Shown one piece after another: positions 15,088-23,232 of a DNA stretch of 64,000 bases (its first letter is position 1; every line of letters starts with the position of its first letter). The stretch lies in contig NZ_CP113056.1 in NCBI RefSeq assembly GCF_026625645.1, positions 4,501,001 to 4,565,000 on the forward strand, written 5' to 3'. The notes beneath the pieces are model-generated. The model was not told the DNA's origin, did not search any database, and saw only the letters and a list, made by a program, of their open reading frames with translations. The position numbers were made by a program, and so were the translations under genes. Source of the DNA: Ancylobacter sp. SL191. GTDB lineage: Bacteria; Pseudomonadota; Alphaproteobacteria; Rhizobiales; Xanthobacteraceae.

Positions 15088-15501
15088 TCAGCGCGAGGCA
15101 ATCTGCCCGCCGATGCGGGCGGTGCCCTTCTCGCCATTGTCGCGCAGCCAGGCCACCTGCCCGTCGCCGAGGCGGGTAAGGACGAAGCACATCGGCTTGC
15201 TATCATACCAGGTCTCGAAGCGTTGGCAGAGCCGGTCCTCGGCGATCCACCAGCGGCCTTCATCCTTGGGCTGGGCGAGCCGGCCAAGCCCGACCGCGTC
15301 GCCATCCCCATTCACCCGTCCGTCCGGGAAATAGTTCAGCGGGAACTCGCCACCGAGTGGCACGGCGAGGAAGATCTGCCGGCCGATGATCTCGCGGCGG
15401 ATGTCCTCCGCATTGAGTTCGGACGCGCGCGCGGGTGCGGTGGCGGCGGCACCGGCCAGAATGAGAGCGACACCTGCGAGCGTCTGTGCCTTCAGCGGCA
15501 T
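15088..15501 (-). CDS. Secreted protein of unknown function
   Basis: A 137-residue protein with a clear signal peptide (MPLKAQTLAGVALILAGAAA, cleavage probably after ARA near residue 26). The mature part carries FPDGRVNGDGDAVG and a C-terminal WWIAEDRLCQRFETWYDSKPMCFVL stretch (shown in part) with two cysteines. Many alphaproteobacterial periplasmic domains of unknown function share this W..C..F pattern. I do not recognise a specific family. The start has a perfect AGGAGG upstream. It is convergent with gyrB. Confidence 0.75.
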   Translation of the reverse strand: MPLKAQTLAGVALILAGAAATAPARASELNAEDIRREIIGRQIFLAVPLGGEFPLNYFPDGRVNGDGDAVGLGRLAQPKDEGRWWIAEDRLCQRFETWYDSKPMCFVLTRLGDGQVAWLRDNGEKGTARIGGQIASR

Positions 15502-15664
15502 GGGAACCTCCTGTGCAGCGTGATGGAACATGCCAACCCTGCTCTGCTACGCAGGATCGTCGGGTTTGGATCTCTGGCGGAAACGTGAGCACGCGCCCCC
15601 TCGCCGACAGCGCCGGGCGCGCCATAGTCTCCTGCGACCTTTCCGTTACGACAGGAGACGCGCC

Positions 15665-16069
15665 ATGCTTCGCTTCACGCGGCCCCGCCCCACTCACACC
15701 CGCCTTGCCGCCGCCCTCGCCGCCGGCCTGATGCTCGCCGCCGCGCCCGCCATCGCTCACCACGGCTGGAGCTGGGCGGAATCGGAAAAGATGACGCTGG
15801 AAGGCACGATCACCGCCATCTCCATGGCGCCGCCGCACCCCACCCTGCGCGTGCGCGCCGCCGACGGGCGGGACTGGCAGGTCGATCTCGGCAATCCCCG
15901 CCAGACCGCCGCCTCCGGCTTCACCGGTGAGAGCGCGAAGACGGGCGACGCCATCACCGTCCTCGGCAACCGGTCACGCGAGACGAATGAGGCGCATATG
16001 AAGGCGGTGCGCATCACCATCGGGGATAAGAACTACGTCATGTATCCCGAGCGTCTCGGCAGCAACTGA
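15665..16069 (+). CDS. DUF6152-type secreted protein
   Basis: A 134-residue exported protein. The signal peptide ends near AAAPAIAHHGWSW, and the HHGWSW start of the mature chain followed by a small beta domain (TLEGTITAISMAPPHPTLRVRA, in part) matches the DUF6152 family. The function is unknown. AGGAG lies upstream of the ATG. It is followed six bases later by a small membrane-protein gene, a pairing I have seen described for this family, which suggests one functional unit. Confidence 0.75.
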   Translation: MLRFTRPRPTHTRLAAALAAGLMLAAAPAIAHHGWSWAESEKMTLEGTITAISMAPPHPTLRVRAADGRDWQVDLGNPRQTAASGFTGESAKTGDAITVLGNRSRETNEAHMKAVRITIGDKNYVMYPERLGSN

Positions 16070-16075
16070 CGCGCC

Positions 16076-16558
16076 GTGGAGACGCAAGACGGCTTCCTCG
16101 GGGTACTCGCCGGCTGGCCCGGCGCGAGGGCGCTGCATGCGTCCTGGGTGGCCTATCTGCTGGTCAATGCCGCGCATATCCTCGGGCTGGCGCTGCTGAT
16201 CGGGCCGATCCTGACGCTTGATGCGCGGCTTCTGGGGCTATGGCGCGGCTTGCCGCTGACGGTTCTGACGCCGCTGCTCACCCGCGTCGCCGCCGGCGGG
16301 CTGGGGCTGGCGCTGCTCTCCGGCGTCTGGCTGTTCACGGTCCGCCCGGCGGACTATCTCGCTAATCCGGCCTTTCTCACCAAGCTCGGCCTGCTCGCTC
16401 TCGCCATCGCCAATATCGCGCTCCAGCACAGGCAGGCGGGCTGGCAGGCGGTACGCGCGGGTGCCGAACCCGGCACGGCTGTGCGAGTTTGCGCCGCCCT
16501 CTCCACCCTGCTTTGGATCGCGGTCCTGGTCGCCGGGCGCTGGATCGGCTTCGCCTGA
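16076..16558 (+). CDS. Small integral membrane protein (DUF6644/DUF2214-like)
   Basis: A 160-residue protein with about four membrane helices (AYLLVNAAHILGLALLIGPI; GGLGLALLSGVWLF; LGLLALAIANIAL; LLWIAVLVAGRWIGFA). The family assignment is by general resemblance only. The start is GTG at 16076, six bases after the DUF6152-type gene, so the two are probably translated from one mRNA. Confidence 0.65.
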   Translation: METQDGFLGVLAGWPGARALHASWVAYLLVNAAHILGLALLIGPILTLDARLLGLWRGLPLTVLTPLLTRVAAGGLGLALLSGVWLFTVRPADYLANPAFLTKLGLLALAIANIALQHRQAGWQAVRAGAEPGTAVRVCAALSTLLWIAVLVAGRWIGFA

Positions 16559-16631
16559 AGCCCTACTCGCCTCCTCTCCCATCCGGCTCTAAAGTGCCGG
16601 CCTTTCCGTCTGCCGTGAGTCCCGAGCCATC

Positions 16632-18320
16632 ATGACCGTGTTCTCCGCCTCCGCCCGCACCGGCGCCCGCCTTCTCGTCGATGCGCTCGTCGCCAATGGC
16701 GTCACCCGCGCCTTCGGCGTGCCCGGCGAGAGCTATCTCGATGTGCTCGACGCCCTCTCCGACACCGACGTCGACTTCGTCATCTGCCGGCAGGAGGGCG
16801 GCGCGGCGATGATGGCGGAAGCGGTCGGCAAGCTCACCGGCCGGCCGGGGATCTGCTTCGTCACGCGCGGGCCGGGCTCGACCAATGCCAGCGCGGGCGT
16901 CCACATCGCCCAGCAGGATTCCACGCCGATGATCCTCTTCGTCGGCCAGATCGCCCGCTCCATGCGCGGGCGCGAGGCGTTTCAGGAGGTGGATTACCGC
17001 GCCGTGTTCGGCCCGCTGGCCAAATGGGCGGTGGAGATCGACGAGGCCGCCCGCATCCCCGAGATCATCGCCCGCGCCTTCCGCGTCGCGATGCAGGGGC
17101 GCCCCGGCCCGGTGGTCATCGCCCTGCCGGAAGACGTGCTGAGCGAGATCGCGGAAGTACCGGACGCCCCCGCTGTCGAGCCGGCCGAGACCTGGCCGGG
17201 CCTCACTGACATGATGCGCCTGCAGAAGATGCTCTGGGCGGCGCGAAAGCCGCTGATGATCCTTGGCGGCGCGCGCTGGAACCCGAAGGCCATCGCCTCG
17301 GTGACGCGCTTTGCCGAGCGCTTCGACCTGCCGGTCGCGGTGTCCTTCCGCCGGCAGATGCTGTTCCCAGCCGACCATGCGTCCTATGCCGGCGATATCG
17401 GCTTCTCGCTCAACCCGAAGCTCGGCGCGCGGCTGAAGGAGGCGGACCTCGTCATCCTCGCCGGCGGACGCTTTGGCGAGGTGCCCTCGCAGGGCTACAG
17501 CCTTCTGGGCATTCCCGATCCCGGCGTGCCGCTGGTCCACGTCCATGCCGACCCGGACGAGCTGGGCCGCGTCTATCAGCCGGCGCTCGCCATCAACGCC
17601 TCGTCTTCCGCCTTCGCCGCCGCGCTGGAAGGCGTGCAGCCGCCCAACTCCATCGTCTGGGGGCCGTGGCGGGAAAGCGCACGCGCCGATTATCTCGGCT
17701 GGACCGAGGCGCCGCCTGCCAATCCCGGCGCGGTGCAGATGGCGACGCTGGTGCATTATCTGCGCGCCCTGCCGCCGGAGACGACGATCTGCAACGGCGC
17801 CGGCAATTTCGCCATCTGGGTCCATCGCTTCCACCGCTTCCGCGCCTTCGGTTCGCAACTCGCGCCGACCTCGGGCTCGATGGGCTATGGCCTGCCGGCC
17901 GCCATCGCCGCCAAGCGCGCGCAGCCGGAACGCCCGGTGGTGGCGGTATGCGGTGACGGTGATTTCCTGATGACCGGGCAGGAATTCGCCACGGCCGTGC
18001 AGTACGACGTGCCCATCGTCGCGGTGGTCGTCGACAACGGTATGTACGGCACGATCCGCATGCACCAGGAGCGCGAATACCCCACCCGCGTCTTCGGCAC
18101 GACACTGAAGAACCCGGACTTCGCCGCCTATGCTCGCGCCTTTGGCGGCTTCGGCGTGACGGTGGAGCGCGACGCTGACTTCGTGCCGGCGCTCGACGCC
18201 GCCTTCGCCTCGGGGCTGCCGGCGATTGTGCATGTGAAGCTCGACCCGGAGGCGATCACGCCCTCCACCACCCTCACCGCGCTGCGCGAGAAATCGCTGG
18301 GCGAGCGCTCGGTGAGCTAA
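16632..18320 (+). CDS. Thiamine-diphosphate-dependent enzyme, acetolactate synthase-like
   Basis: A 562-residue enzyme with the three-domain layout of the acetolactate synthase/benzoylformate decarboxylase superfamily. The ThDP-activating glutamate is E55 in ICRQEGGAAMM. The ThDP-Mg motif runs from GDGDFLMTGQE (441) to N469 in VVDNGMYG. No regulatory subunit gene is adjacent, so it is more likely a catabolic carboligase or decarboxylase than the biosynthetic synthase. The neighbouring beta-hydroxyacid dehydrogenase and crotonase genes would fit a role in processing a keto acid or semialdehyde; this is inference. It is convergent with the dehydrogenase (7-bp gap). Confidence 0.8.
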   Translation: MTVFSASARTGARLLVDALVANGVTRAFGVPGESYLDVLDALSDTDVDFVICRQEGGAAMMAEAVGKLTGRPGICFVTRGPGSTNASAGVHIAQQDSTPMILFVGQIARSMRGREAFQEVDYRAVFGPLAKWAVEIDEAARIPEIIARAFRVAMQGRPGPVVIALPEDVLSEIAEVPDAPAVEPAETWPGLTDMMRLQKMLWAARKPLMILGGARWNPKAIASVTRFAERFDLPVAVSFRRQMLFPADHASYAGDIGFSLNPKLGARLKEADLVILAGGRFGEVPSQGYSLLGIPDPGVPLVHVHADPDELGRVYQPALAINASSSAFAAALEGVQPPNSIVWGPWRESARADYLGWTEAPPANPGAVQMATLVHYLRALPPETTICNGAGNFAIWVHRFHRFRAFGSQLAPTSGSMGYGLPAAIAAKRAQPERPVVAVCGDGDFLMTGQEFATAVQYDVPIVAVVVDNGMYGTIRMHQEREYPTRVFGTTLKNPDFAAYARAFGGFGVTVERDADFVPALDAAFASGLPAIVHVKLDPEAITPSTTLTALREKSLGERSVS

Positions 18321-18327
18321 AGCCGGG

Positions 18328-19239
18328 TCAGCTCCCGCCCTCCTCCGTGTCGAACATTGAGCCGGCGCCGCGCGCGCTGGCGCCGATCATGCGGGCAATG
18401 GCGGTGATATCCTCCTGCCCGCCCAGCGCGTCACGCGCGGCGGACCATGTCGCGAGCAGCGCCTCCAGCGCCGGGGTCTCCGTCTTCGCCCGCGCGGCGA
18501 GATCGACGGCGATGGAAATGTCCTTGCAGAACAGCTCCAGCGTCTGGCCGAAATCATAGGTGCCGGTCAGCACATGGTTGGGCAGCTTCACCTCAGTCGC
18601 ATGGCTCTTGCCGGAACCGGCGCTCCAGACCTTGAGCATGACCGGCGGATCGAGCCCGAGCCGCTGGCCGATGATGAGCGCCTCCGTCGCGGTCCACAGC
18701 GTCGCCGCGGAGAGGTAGTTGTTCAGCGCCTTCAGCACATGGCCGGAGCCGACCGGCCCGACCCGCACCACCTCCCCGCACATGAGCGCCAGCAGCGGCT
18801 GCACGCGGGCAAAGCCTTCCGGCGTGCCGCCGCACATGGCGGTGAGCGTGCCGGCGCGGGCTCCCGCCATGCCGCCGCTCACCGGTGCGTCGACGACGGC
18901 GATGCCGCTCGGCGCCAGTTCGTCGGCAAGCGCGACGATGCTGGCGGGGGCGGCGGTGGACATATCCACCACAAGGGAACGCGGCGCCCCGGAGAGAGCA
19001 CCCTGCGGGCCCAGCAGCGCCTCGCGCACATGGCGGTCGGTCGGCAGCATGGTGATGACAACATCGCCGGGCAGGTTCGCCGCCGCGGTCGCGACCGGGA
19101 TGCCCCGCGCGCGGAATGGCGCCAGCGCCTCCTCGGCAAGGTCCACCACCGCCAGCCGCACACCGTGATCGGCCAGCCGCGCCGCCATCAGCCCGCCCAT
19201 GCGGCCGGCGCCGATGAAGAGCACGCTATCCTTGCTCAT
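18328..19239 (-). CDS. NAD(P)-dependent beta-hydroxyacid dehydrogenase
   Basis: A 303-residue member of the 3-hydroxyisobutyrate/tartronate-semialdehyde reductase family. The Rossmann motif is VLFIGAGRMGGLMAARL at the N-terminus. The substrate loop is DAPVSGGMAGARAGTLTAM, and the catalytic lysine lies in HVLKALNNYLSAATLW. It would interconvert a beta-hydroxyacid and its semialdehyde. GGGAGG precedes the ATG at 19239. It is 29 bp downstream of the crotonase gene on the same strand, so the two form an operon. Confidence 0.87.
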   Translation of the reverse strand: MSKDSVLFIGAGRMGGLMAARLADHGVRLAVVDLAEEALAPFRARGIPVATAAANLPGDVVITMLPTDRHVREALLGPQGALSGAPRSLVVDMSTAAPASIVALADELAPSGIAVVDAPVSGGMAGARAGTLTAMCGGTPEGFARVQPLLALMCGEVVRVGPVGSGHVLKALNNYLSAATLWTATEALIIGQRLGLDPPVMLKVWSAGSGKSHATEVKLPNHVLTGTYDFGQTLELFCKDISIAVDLAARAKTETPALEALLATWSAARDALGGQEDITAIARMIGASARGAGSMFDTEEGGS

Positions 19240-19268
19240 GCTTGCCTCCCCTGCCCTGCGCGCGCTGT

Positions 19269-19976
19269 TCAATGCGCGCGTGCCGCCAGCGAGATCGCCA
19301 TGGTGGCCACCGCGTTGCGCGCTTCCGTCTCGTCCGACAGGCCGGCGACCCGGCGCGAGAAGGCGCGCAGCAGGCGCACGGATTCGCCATCCAGCGCCGC
19401 GATGGTGCGGGCGAACTCGATGGCGCGGGCGAGCGCAGTGCCGCGCGGCACCACCTCGGTCAGGATGCCGATTTCCTTCGCTTCCGCCGCGCCGAAATGC
19501 CGGCTGGTCAGCGCCAGTTCGAAGGCGCGCTTGAACGGCACGAATTTGGCGAAATAGGACAGCACGATCAGCGGCGGCAGCCCGTGCGACATTTCCGGCA
19601 GGGCGAACACCGCATCCTCAGCGGCGATGGCGATGTCGCACTGGGTGGTGAAGCCGCAGCCGAAGCCGAGCGCCTTGCCCTCCACCGCCGCGATGAAAGG
19701 CACGGGCGAGGTGCGCAGCCGGGCGTTCACTTCGAGGATAAGGCCCAGATCATCGCGCACATCCGCCGCCGAGGTGAGGCCGCGCAGGCCGACGCGGCCG
19801 GCGCAGAAATGCTCGCCCTCACCCGCCAGCACCACGCTGGTGAGATCGGGCTTGGCCAGCACCTCGTCCAGCGCGGCCGCGAACTGCGCGAGCTGGGCGG
19901 AGGAGATGTGGTTGCCGTCCGCCGTGTGGGTGAAGGTGACGCCGTAAATGCCGTCGCCATGCGCCTCGATCTTCAT
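19269..19976 (-). CDS. Crotonase-family protein with one catalytic glutamate missing
   Basis: A 235-residue enoyl-CoA hydratase/isomerase-fold protein with oxyanion-hole segments HFCAGRVGL and GKALGFGCGF. The hydratase glutamate equivalent to Glu144 is replaced by glycine (G108 in GCGFTTQCD), while the second is kept (E128 in ALPEMSHG). A true hydratase activity is therefore doubtful; an isomerase or other crotonase reaction is more likely. The start MKIEAHG has AGGAG eight bases upstream. It is the first gene of a two-gene minus-strand operon and diverges from the alpha/beta hydrolase gene, sharing a regulatory region with it. Confidence 0.85.
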   Translation of the reverse strand: MKIEAHGDGIYGVTFTHTADGNHISSAQLAQFAAALDEVLAKPDLTSVVLAGEGEHFCAGRVGLRGLTSAADVRDDLGLILEVNARLRTSPVPFIAAVEGKALGFGCGFTTQCDIAIAAEDAVFALPEMSHGLPPLIVLSYFAKFVPFKRAFELALTSRHFGAAEAKEIGILTEVVPRGTALARAIEFARTIAALDGESVRLLRAFSRRVAGLSDETEARNAVATMAISLAARAH

Positions 19977-20028
19977 TCTCACTCTCCTTGAACCGACCGG
20001 ACGGTCGAACCGCCGGCATGTTTTCGCT

Positions 20029-20045
20029 TGTCGTATTGTACGACA
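20029..20045. promoter_or_regulatory. GntR/FadR-type operator candidate
   Basis: TGTCGTA-TTG-TACGACA is a perfect 7-bp inverted repeat with a GTA...TAC core, the pattern typical of FadR-subfamily GntR regulators. It sits in the 131-bp divergent gap between the crotonase and hydrolase genes. The gene for a GntR/FCD regulator is in the plus-strand operon it would control. A second inverted repeat, CGACCG-GA-CGGTCG at 19994-20007, lies close to the crotonase start and could serve a different regulator. Confidence 0.6.
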
Positions 20046-20107
20046 GTAATATGCTACGCCGCGTTCGCCCCTCGGGGGCCGATGCGAGCGTGAAAGGACA
20101 CGGGGCG

Positions 20108-20875
20108 ATGGCGCTGATCGAGCTGAACGGGGAAAGCCTCGGCTATGACCGGGCGGGTGCGGGCGAAAAGCTCCTGCTGATCCATAGCCTTGGCATGGCC
20201 GCGTGGATGTGGCGCGAGCAGATCCGCCGCTGGTCCTCGTCCTTCGATGTCATCGCGGTGGATGCGCGGGGCCATGGCCGCTCCAGCCGTCGCGGCGGCT
20301 TCACCGTGCGCCATGTCGCCAGCGACCTCGCCGCCGTGCTGGAAGCCTTTGGCGGCACGCCGGCGCGCGTCGTCGCCATTTCCATGGGTGGGCCGATCGC
20401 CGCCCATCTCACCGATATCGCGCCGCATCTGGTCAGCCGGCTGGTGATCGCCGACAGTTTCGCCACGCAGGGCGAGGCGGGCGCCACCCGCGCGGCGGCC
20501 ATCGCCAGCACCATCGCCACTGGCTCGATGGACGCCTATGCCCGCGCCTATGCCGCCGACACGCTGGTGGAGGACGACCCTACCCATGTCGCCGAGCTCG
20601 TCGCCAGCATCGCCGGCATGGAGCCCGCCGCCTATGTCGAGGCGGCACAGTCGGTGTTCACCGCCGATGTGGTCGAGCTCTACAAGGCGGTTAAGGTGCC
20701 GACGCAGGTCGTAGTGGGTTCGCGCGACAACCGCACACCGCCGCGCCTGTCGCAGGAGATCGTCCAGCTCATCCCCGGCGCCCTTTATGCCGAGATCGAG
20801 GGCGCGCGGCATCTGGCCAATCTCGACCGTCCGGCCGCCTTCCATGCGGCGGTCGATCCCTTCCTGCTGGGCTGA
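20108..20875 (+). CDS. Alpha/beta hydrolase, NicD-like (possible N-formylmaleamate deformylase)
   Basis: A 255-residue alpha/beta hydrolase. The nucleophile is S92 in AISMGG, the acid D207 in VVGSRDNRTP and the base H235 in EGARHLANLDRP. The oxyanion region is LIHSLGM. The sequence type covers 3-oxoadipate enol-lactonase (PcaD) and NicD, the deformylase that follows NicX in nicotinate breakdown. Because nicX is close by (22142-23185) and no other pca genes except a CMD-family protein are seen, I favour the NicD role, with moderate confidence. The start MALIELNG is chosen by homology-like length; the reading frame is open further upstream through the operator, so an upstream start is unlikely. 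Confidence 0.65.
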   Translation: MALIELNGESLGYDRAGAGEKLLLIHSLGMAAWMWREQIRRWSSSFDVIAVDARGHGRSSRRGGFTVRHVASDLAAVLEAFGGTPARVVAISMGGPIAAHLTDIAPHLVSRLVIADSFATQGEAGATRAAAIASTIATGSMDAYARAYAADTLVEDDPTHVAELVASIAGMEPAAYVEAAQSVFTADVVELYKAVKVPTQVVVGSRDNRTPPRLSQEIVQLIPGALYAEIEGARHLANLDRPAAFHAAVDPFLLG

Positions 20876-20884
20876 GCGGGCGTG

Positions 20885-21586
20885 ATGAGCACACCGCTCG
20901 GCATCGGTCCCCTCAGTCAGGAAAGCGCGCCGCTGCGCCGCAAGCTGGTGGCGACGCTGCGCCGGCTGATCGAGACCGGCGTGCTCGCCGCCGGCCAGCG
21001 CCTGATCGAGAAGGATCTCACCGCCGAGCTGGGCGTCAGCCGCACCGTGCTGCGCGAGGCGCTGCGCGAGCTGGAGGCGGACGGGCTGCTCGCCGCCGGG
21101 CCGCGCGGGCTCTCCGTCGCGGTGCTCGCGCGGGGCGAGGCCGAGAACATCTATGCCGTGCGCGCCGCGCTGGAGGCGGTGGTCGCCCGCCAGTTCTGCC
21201 AGCGGGCGGAGGCGGCCGCCCGGGACGCGCTGACCGCCGCCCATGGCACGCTTGCCCGCTCCTATGCGGCGGGCGAGCTCGGCGCGATCCTCGATGCCAA
21301 GCTCGCCTTCTACGAGGCGCTGTGCGCCGGCGCGACGAACAGCGTGGCGCGCGATCTGCTGGGGCGCCTCAACGCCCGCATCAGCCTGCTGCGCGCCCGG
21401 TCCCTCGCCGACCCCGGCCGCAAAGTCGCTTCGGTCGCGGAAATCGACGCCCTCGTCAGCGCCCTTCTCACCCGCGACGCGGCCCGCGCGGCGTTGCTCG
21501 CCGAACGCCATGTGATGGCGGCCGCCGAGGCCGCGCTTGGCCCCGCCCCTTCTTCCCCATCCCATGATCCGGAGATCCCTCAATGA
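20885..21586 (+). CDS. GntR-family transcriptional regulator (FCD type)
   Basis: A 233-residue regulator. An N-terminal winged helix-turn-helix (LRRKLVATLRRLIETG; LTAELGVSRTVLREALRELEADGLL, in pieces) is followed by an all-helical FCD ligand domain from about residue 80. FCD domains usually bind carboxylated metabolites. It probably controls the adjacent genes through the palindrome at 20029-20045. GTG at 20882 directly precedes the ATG and could be used. The stop overlaps the next start by four bases (ATGA). Confidence 0.85.
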   Translation: MSTPLGIGPLSQESAPLRRKLVATLRRLIETGVLAAGQRLIEKDLTAELGVSRTVLREALRELEADGLLAAGPRGLSVAVLARGEAENIYAVRAALEAVVARQFCQRAEAAARDALTAAHGTLARSYAAGELGAILDAKLAFYEALCAGATNSVARDLLGRLNARISLLRARSLADPGRKVASVAEIDALVSALLTRDAARAALLAERHVMAAAEAALGPAPSSPSHDPEIPQ

Positions 21587-21981
21587 CCGACGACCTTTTC
21601 GAGAAGGGCCTTGAAATCCGCCGCGCCGTGGTCGGCAGCGCCTATGTCGACAAGTCGCTGGCGGAAGCCGACGACTTCACCCGCCCGCTGCAGGAGCTGG
21701 TGACCAAATATTGCTGGGGCGAGGTGTGGGGCCGCGAGGGCCTGGCCCGCCGCGACCGCTCGCTGCTCAATCTCGGCATGATCGCGGCGCTGAACCGTCC
21801 TCATGAGCTGAAGCTCCATGTGCGCGGCGCCCTGAATAACGGGCTGACCCGCGACGAGATCCGGGAGGTGTTCCTCCAGGTGGCGATCTATTGCGGCGTC
21901 CCCGCCTCGCTCGACAGCTTCCGCATCGCCCGCGAGGTGTTCGCCGAGGAAGACGCCAAGGCCGCCGCCGCGAAGGGGTGA
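21583..21981 (+). CDS. Carboxymuconolactone decarboxylase (CMD) family protein
   Basis: A 132-residue protein with the PcaC-like pattern GEVWGREGLARRDRSLLNLGM and HVRGALNNGLTRDEIREVFLQ, ending in a CGVPAS segment. PcaC decarboxylates 4-carboxymuconolactone, but the family also contains other small-molecule enzymes. The AhpD-type CxxC redox motif is absent. Co-translation with the GntR regulator and hydrolase suggests a role in the same catabolic route; its reaction there is unknown. Confidence 0.8.
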   Translation: MTDDLFEKGLEIRRAVVGSAYVDKSLAEADDFTRPLQELVTKYCWGEVWGREGLARRDRSLLNLGMIAALNRPHELKLHVRGALNNGLTRDEIREVFLQVAIYCGVPASLDSFRIAREVFAEEDAKAAAAKG

Positions 21982-22014
21982 GCGTCGAGCGTCCCGGTGC
22001 GGAGCCCACCTTTC

Positions 22015-22126
22015 CCTCTCCCCGTCGGGGAGAGGTGGCCCGCGCAGCGGGTCGGTGAGGGGGGAGCCCGGTCGCGGGAGCGGTCGAAGGCCCCTCACCC
22101 CAACCCTCTCCCCGTCGGGGAGAGGG
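22015..22126. repeat. Paired intergenic palindromes, CTCTCCCCGTCGGGGAGAG type
   Basis: CCTCTCCCCGTCGGGGAGAG at 22015-22034 and the same palindrome with two more paired bases at 22104-22126. They flank a 69-base segment in the convergent gap between the CMD gene and nicX. Similar palindromes are dispersed between genes in many Hyphomicrobiales genomes. They could also stop transcription from both sides. Confidence 0.75.
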
Positions 22127-22141
22127 AGAAGCGGCCTCCCC

Positions 22142-23185
22142 TTACTTCTGATCCTCGGGGATCACCTTGCCGTCGATGGTCATCGGCTCGCCGTCCAGCG
22201 AGAGCGAGCAGCCGCGCAGCGGGATATCCATGTGGCAGGGCGTGTTGCGGGTGCCACCGGCCTCGGTGTTCGGGCCGCTCGACCACAGGAAATTGCCCCA
22301 GAAGGAGCGCGCATCCATGGAAAGCCCGGCCTCGCGGTCATAGAGGCCGAGCGTCGTCCAGTGCGCGCGCTTGTGCAGGCCCCAGCCGACATGCGCCATC
22401 GCATAGGCGTCGGGATCGTTGAAGCTGTCCATGTAGCTGCGCAGATATTCCGCCTCGAAGCCGCCCTCGATGGAGCGTATCCAGCCGCCCTCGATGCCGA
22501 TGCGGATCGGCTCGCGGGCGTAGCGCTTGAAGGGCAGCAGGATGTCGCCGGTGTCGATGACGATGGTACCCTCACAGGAACCCTCATCCGGCCATGTGGC
22601 GACGAAGCAGCTCGGCCAGTGGTCCCAGCCGCCGCGCGTGTCGACGAAGCCCTGCTGCTTCAGCACCGGGTACTGGCCGATGGAGCAGCGGAAATCCGTG
22701 CCGGCCTTGGAGGTGACGGTGAGCGTCTTCGCCCGCTCGAGGCGGGCGGCGGCGTTGCTGGCGCGGCGCGCATCGTCCAGCGTCGGCTTCATGCGCAGCA
22801 TCACCTCCGGCGGCTCGCAGGCGAGCAGCATCCGGGCGCCGGTTTTCAGGATCTCGTCCTGCTCGGGCGAGAACAGCAGCAGCATGGTGTCGATGACGAG
22901 GTCGGAATGCTTCATCGCCTCCAGCGCCGCGCGGTTGCCCTTCAGCGCGGTGTGGCCGACATAGCCGGACTTGTCGCGCGAGAGCGCCACGTCGCCATTG
23001 AGCGGCGGCAGGTGCAGGATGGTCAGCACGCCGCCGAGCTGGCCGACCGCCGTGCGGGCGGTGGCGACGAGCTGCGGGTTGCTGTCATCGCTGACCAGCA
23101 GGCAGACCTGCTCGCCCGCTGTCAGCTTCGACAGGGTGAGCACATCCTTCCACGCCTCGATGAGCGCCAGATCACTGATAGCCAT
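22142..23185 (-). CDS. nicX: 2,5-dihydroxypyridine 5,6-dioxygenase
   Basis: A 347-residue protein that aligns throughout with Pseudomonas putida NicX as I remember it. NicX is the Fe(II) extradiol enzyme that opens 2,5-dihydroxypyridine to N-formylmaleamate. The iron triad appears as H265 (YAMAHVGWGL), H318 and D320 (NTPCHMDIPL), the same numbers as reported for P. putida. Other shared blocks are DTMLLLFSPEQDEILKTGAR, QYPVLKQQGF, WDHWPS and GGFEAEYLRSYM. It is the last gene of a minus-strand operon with amidases, a flavin reductase and an HpaB-type monooxygenase. It may act on a substituted dihydroxypyridine instead of the parent compound. Confidence 0.88.
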   Translation of the reverse strand: MAISDLALIEAWKDVLTLSKLTAGEQVCLLVSDDSNPQLVATARTAVGQLGGVLTILHLPPLNGDVALSRDKSGYVGHTALKGNRAALEAMKHSDLVIDTMLLLFSPEQDEILKTGARMLLACEPPEVMLRMKPTLDDARRASNAAARLERAKTLTVTSKAGTDFRCSIGQYPVLKQQGFVDTRGGWDHWPSCFVATWPDEGSCEGTIVIDTGDILLPFKRYAREPIRIGIEGGWIRSIEGGFEAEYLRSYMDSFNDPDAYAMAHVGWGLHKRAHWTTLGLYDREAGLSMDARSFWGNFLWSSGPNTEAGGTRNTPCHMDIPLRGCSLSLDGEPMTIDGKVIPEDQK

Positions 23186-23232
23186 GATTACCTTCCCTGT
23201 TGGGAATCCTGCGGAATGTCCGCGCCGCCGGT

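Noticed and set aside
16632..18320. Calling the ThDP enzyme the biosynthetic acetolactate synthase ilvB/ilvI
   Set aside because: No regulatory subunit or ilvC is adjacent, and the neighbours are catabolic.
20108..21981. Reading the PcaD-like hydrolase and CMD protein as part of a protocatechuate (beta-ketoadipate) branch
   Set aside because: No pcaB, pcaG, pcaH, pcaI or pcaJ is present in the window, and nicX with its operon is directly adjacent. The NicD reading is preferred but kept at moderate confidence.
21997..22140. Small plus- and minus-strand frames over the paired palindromes
   Set aside because: They are created by the repeated CCCC/GGGG stems and have no start signals.
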